Shown here one piece after another: positions 6,008 to 8,491 of a stretch of DNA of 8,491 bases. Source of the stretch: Desulfuromusa sp. (GTDB lineage: Bacteria > Desulfobacterota > Desulfuromonadia > Desulfuromonadales > Geopsychrobacteraceae); assembly GCA_029934755.1 (NCBI GenBank), contig JAOZLQ010000099.1:1-8491 (forward strand), written 5' to 3'. Every line of letters starts with the position of its first letter. Positions within the stretch are counted from its first letter, which is position 1. The notes beneath the pieces are model-generated. The model had not been told where the DNA came from and ran no database searches. It saw only the letters and a program-made list of their open reading frames with translations. A program made the position numbers and the translations under genes.

Positions 6008-8491
6008 TCATGCAGCAACAGCCGCAGGCTGTTGTTTCTTTTTTCTACGATTTTGGATTATCCAGAGAAACACATAGAGCGCTCCTGCCGGGAAATACAT
6101 TAACTCTGGTGGCAAGCGATGGCTTGGAACCTGGATATTCAGAATTTCCTGATCGAAATCAACACCCGATTTTTCCGCTGCACTGGCGAAGATAACGTTA
6201 TCGATAAGGATTTTGCCCTCTTCGTTACGTATTTCAAAACCCATCCCCGCCATTTTCTCAAGGCCGGTCGACTCATCACCCACTGTCAGCATAATTGTCT
6301 TGGTATATTCTTTCCCACTCATCTTCTCACCCTTGAGCATGACTCTCAGGGAAGATCCGGGATCCATATCGTCGACATAAGCCTCAATTTCTGTTGGTGA
6401 CTCTTCCAATAGTGGCGGAAATATTTTATCCCAGACAATCCCTGGGCGAAACAGGATCAGTGCAACCAGGAGTAATCCTACCGTCTCCCAAATCTTACAC
6501 TTAACCAGGAAATACCCCTGCGTACCCGCAGCAAAGGCGAGCATGGCAAAAACCGCAGCAACAATCACGATAATCAAATCATACCAATGATTTATTCCGA
6601 TCATCAGGAGTTTGGTATTGAAGATAAACATGAACGGCAGTACTGCAGTCCGGATGTCGTAGATAAACCCCTGAATACCTGTCTTGATCGGATCACCGCC
6701 CGATATCCCGGCAGCGGCAAATGCCGCCAACCCCACTGGCGGGGTATCATCCGCAAGAATACCGAAATAGAAGACAAACAGGTGAGCAGCAATCAGCGGA
6801 ACGATGAGACCGTTCTGCGCTGCCAGATTGACAATAACCGGTGCCATCAGCGTTGATACAACAATATAGTTGGCTGTGGTCGGCAAACCCATACCGAGAA
6901 TCAAGCTGATAATTGCGGTGAACAGCAAGATCAGCATCAGGTTGCCACCCGAAATGAACTCGACAAACTCGGTCATGACCAGACCAATACCGGTCAAAGT
7001 AACAGTACCAACGATGATACCAGCGGCGGCGGTTGCAACACCGATACCGATCATATTCCGCGCACCGGCAACACTGCCGTCAATCAGATCCTTAAAACCG
7101 GACTTAAAGGAGAACTCTTCCCCTTGCATTTTACGGAAGATCCCCTTGAGTGGCCGCTGTGACAACAAAATAACAATCATCAGCACCGTCGCCCAGAAAG
7201 CGGATAAAGCAGGAGACAACCGTTCCACCGTCAGACACCACATCAGCACCACAACTGGCAGGAGGAAGTAATATCCAGCTTGAGCCGTTCTACCAAGATG
7301 GGGAAGTTCCTTGATTTCAGTACTATGTTCCAGCTCAGGAACCTTGCAGGCATACCAGAGAAGAAATAGGTAAGCAAGAGCCAACACCACCGAAACCACA
7401 TAGATAGTCGCACCACCTGCAACAGTCTTAATCCAGCCTAGGCCGTAATAGGTGACTGCAGTGAGAATGATCATAAACAGGAAGCTAAAAACAAACGAGA
7501 GTAGCCGCTGCGCAAGGGTCTTGGTAATGGTTTTTTCCATCCCTTCCAGACCCATCTTACAGGCTTCAAGGTGAACGATATAAACCAGAGCGATATAGGA
7601 GATAACCGCTGGCAGAAACGCATGTTTGATAACTTCAATATAGGTGATCCCGACATATTCAACCATCAGGAAAGCTGCAGCCCCCATAACCGGCGGCATC
7701 AACTGCCCATTGGTAGAACAGGCAACCTCAATCGCACCCGCTTTTTCGGCTTTAAAACCAACCTTTTTCATCAGCGGTATCGTAAAGGTTCCGGTAGTTA
7801 CAACATTTGCAATAGAGGAACCAGAAACCAGGCCGGTCAGACCGGAAGAAACAACGGCGGCTTTCGCCGGTCCACCCTTTAAATGCCCAAGGGCAGCAAA
7901 AGCGGTGCGGATAAAGTAGTTCCCTGCACCTGCGGCTTCAAGCATAGCCCCGAACAGCACAAACATGAAGACCATGCCGGTCGAAACCCCCAGAGCAACA
8001 CCAAAAACCCCCTCGGTTCCCAGCCAATAATGGGACATTCCCTTTGCCAGACTCGCCCCCTTGTGGGCAATAACATCGGGCATCCACTGACCGCCGAAGG
8101 TGTAGGTGACGAAAACTGTTGCCACAATCATCAGGGGAGGACCTAAGGCACGGCGGGTTGCTTCGAGCAAAAGAATCAAACCAACAACTGAAACAATCAG
8201 ATCCATCTGCGTGGGCAGGCCGGGACGATCTGAAAGTGCCACATAAAAGATATATAGATAAGCCGAACAGAACGCACCAATCAGACCTAAGACCCAATCC
8301 TGTATTGGAATATATTTTGTCGGTGATTTTTTAAATGTTGGAAAAGCGGTAAAAGAGAGGAAAATAGCAAAAGCAAGGTGTATTGCCCGTGCCTCAGTAT
8401 CATTAATAACAAAAAAGTTAAAAATAAATGGTAGCGGCGATGCGTACCAAAGTTGAAATATTGTCCAGATGAGCGGAACCGCAAACAGCAT
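6008..8491 (-). CDS. TRAP transporter 4TM/12TM fusion permease with C-terminal DUF3394 (N-terminus cut by window edge)
   Basis: The visible 827 residues form an integral inner-membrane permease fusing the small DctQ-like and large DctM-like TRAP subunits. Such proteins normally work with a TAXI-type periplasmic binding protein to import organic acids using an ion gradient. The first ~130 residues hold the short 4TM section (NDTEARAIHLAFAIFLSF). The 12TM section follows, with GLTGLVSGSSIANVVTTGTF near residue 220, NGQLMPPVMGAAAFLMVEY, and GMGLPTTANYIVVSTLMAP near 535. From about residue 667 comes DUF3394: a membrane helix (GLLLVALILFRPG), a soluble segment, and a final helix before a basic tail. 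The soluble part resembles a PDZ fold, with FASAAEKSGVDFDQEILNIQ. The ATG at 8491-8489 coincides with the window end; relatives have some tens of extra N-terminal residues, so the true start is probably outside. The binding protein is not in view, and the substrate is unknown. Confidence 0.93.
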   Translation of the reverse strand: MLFAVPLIWTIFQLWYASPLPFIFNFFVINDTEARAIHLAFAIFLSFTAFPTFKKSPTKYIPIQDWVLGLIGAFCSAYLYIFYVALSDRPGLPTQMDLIVSVVGLILLLEATRRALGPPLMIVATVFVTYTFGGQWMPDVIAHKGASLAKGMSHYWLGTEGVFGVALGVSTGMVFMFVLFGAMLEAAGAGNYFIRTAFAALGHLKGGPAKAAVVSSGLTGLVSGSSIANVVTTGTFTIPLMKKVGFKAEKAGAIEVACSTNGQLMPPVMGAAAFLMVEYVGITYIEVIKHAFLPAVISYIALVYIVHLEACKMGLEGMEKTITKTLAQRLLSFVFSFLFMIILTAVTYYGLGWIKTVAGGATIYVVSVVLALAYLFLLWYACKVPELEHSTEIKELPHLGRTAQAGYYFLLPVVVLMWCLTVERLSPALSAFWATVLMIVILLSQRPLKGIFRKMQGEEFSFKSGFKDLIDGSVAGARNMIGIGVATAAAGIIVGTVTLTGIGLVMTEFVEFISGGNLMLILLFTAIISLILGMGLPTTANYIVVSTLMAPVIVNLAAQNGLIVPLIAAHLFVFYFGILADDTPPVGLAAFAAAGISGGDPIKTGIQGFIYDIRTAVLPFMFIFNTKLLMIGINHWYDLIIVIVAAVFAMLAFAAGTQGYFLVKCKIWETVGLLLVALILFRPGIVWDKIFPPLLEESPTEIEAYVDDMDPGSSLRVMLKGEKMSGKEYTKTIMLTVGDESTGLEKMAGMGFEIRNEEGKILIDNVIFASAAEKSGVDFDQEILNIQVPSHRLPPELMYFPAGALYVFLWIIQNRRKKKQQPAAVAA

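Noticed and set aside
6870..7271. A 133-codon plus-strand reading frame inside the TRAP gene
   Set aside because: It is antisense to conserved membrane helices of the permease and its product resembles nothing known.

Overview
The window looks like a chromosomal segment of a Gram-negative proteobacterium, probably anaerobic or facultative. The gene content (a VC_2705-type sodium:solute symporter with its DUF4212 subunit, a TRAP 4TM/12TM fusion permease next to a universal stress protein, and an atypical-2-Cys Tpx) and the short intergenic palindromic repeats fit a Desulfuromonas/Geobacter-like Desulfobacterota. A marine gammaproteobacterium cannot be excluded. This assignment comes from remembered family resemblance, not from a search. 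Base composition looks even throughout, and I see no phage, IS, CRISPR, tRNA or rRNA.

Layout: 1-267 holds a strong hairpin terminator and a decayed MITE-like palindromic repeat. The plus strand then carries a three-gene block: a cyclic-nucleotide-binding/CBS/DUF294 nucleotidyltransferase-like protein (268-2181), a two-helix DUF4212 symporter small subunit (2361-2621) and the large solute:sodium symporter (2703-4532). The convergent gap 4533-4734 holds a second MITE-like repeat and a perfect 38-bp palindrome that can terminate transcription from both sides. The minus strand carries thiol peroxidase tpx (4735-5259), a universal stress protein (5419-5907) and a TRAP 4TM/12TM fusion permease (6008 to the window edge, N-terminus cut).

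How they may work together: the plus-strand block is probably a carboxylate (possibly acetate) uptake module, with a nucleotide-sensing multidomain protein as its regulator. The minus-strand TRAP permease and the stress protein may be a second organic-acid uptake module with an attached nucleotide-binding partner, comparable to TeaABC/TeaD. The tpx gene lies between them as an independent peroxide-defence unit, with a striking 16-bp-arm inverted repeat over its presumed promoter.

Most of the window is recognisable biology. The least explained parts are the tpx inverted repeat, the possible nucleotide-dependent control of the two transporters, an EF-hand-like loop in the symporter and the PDZ-like tail of the TRAP permease. 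I see no clear evidence of a wholly new system.
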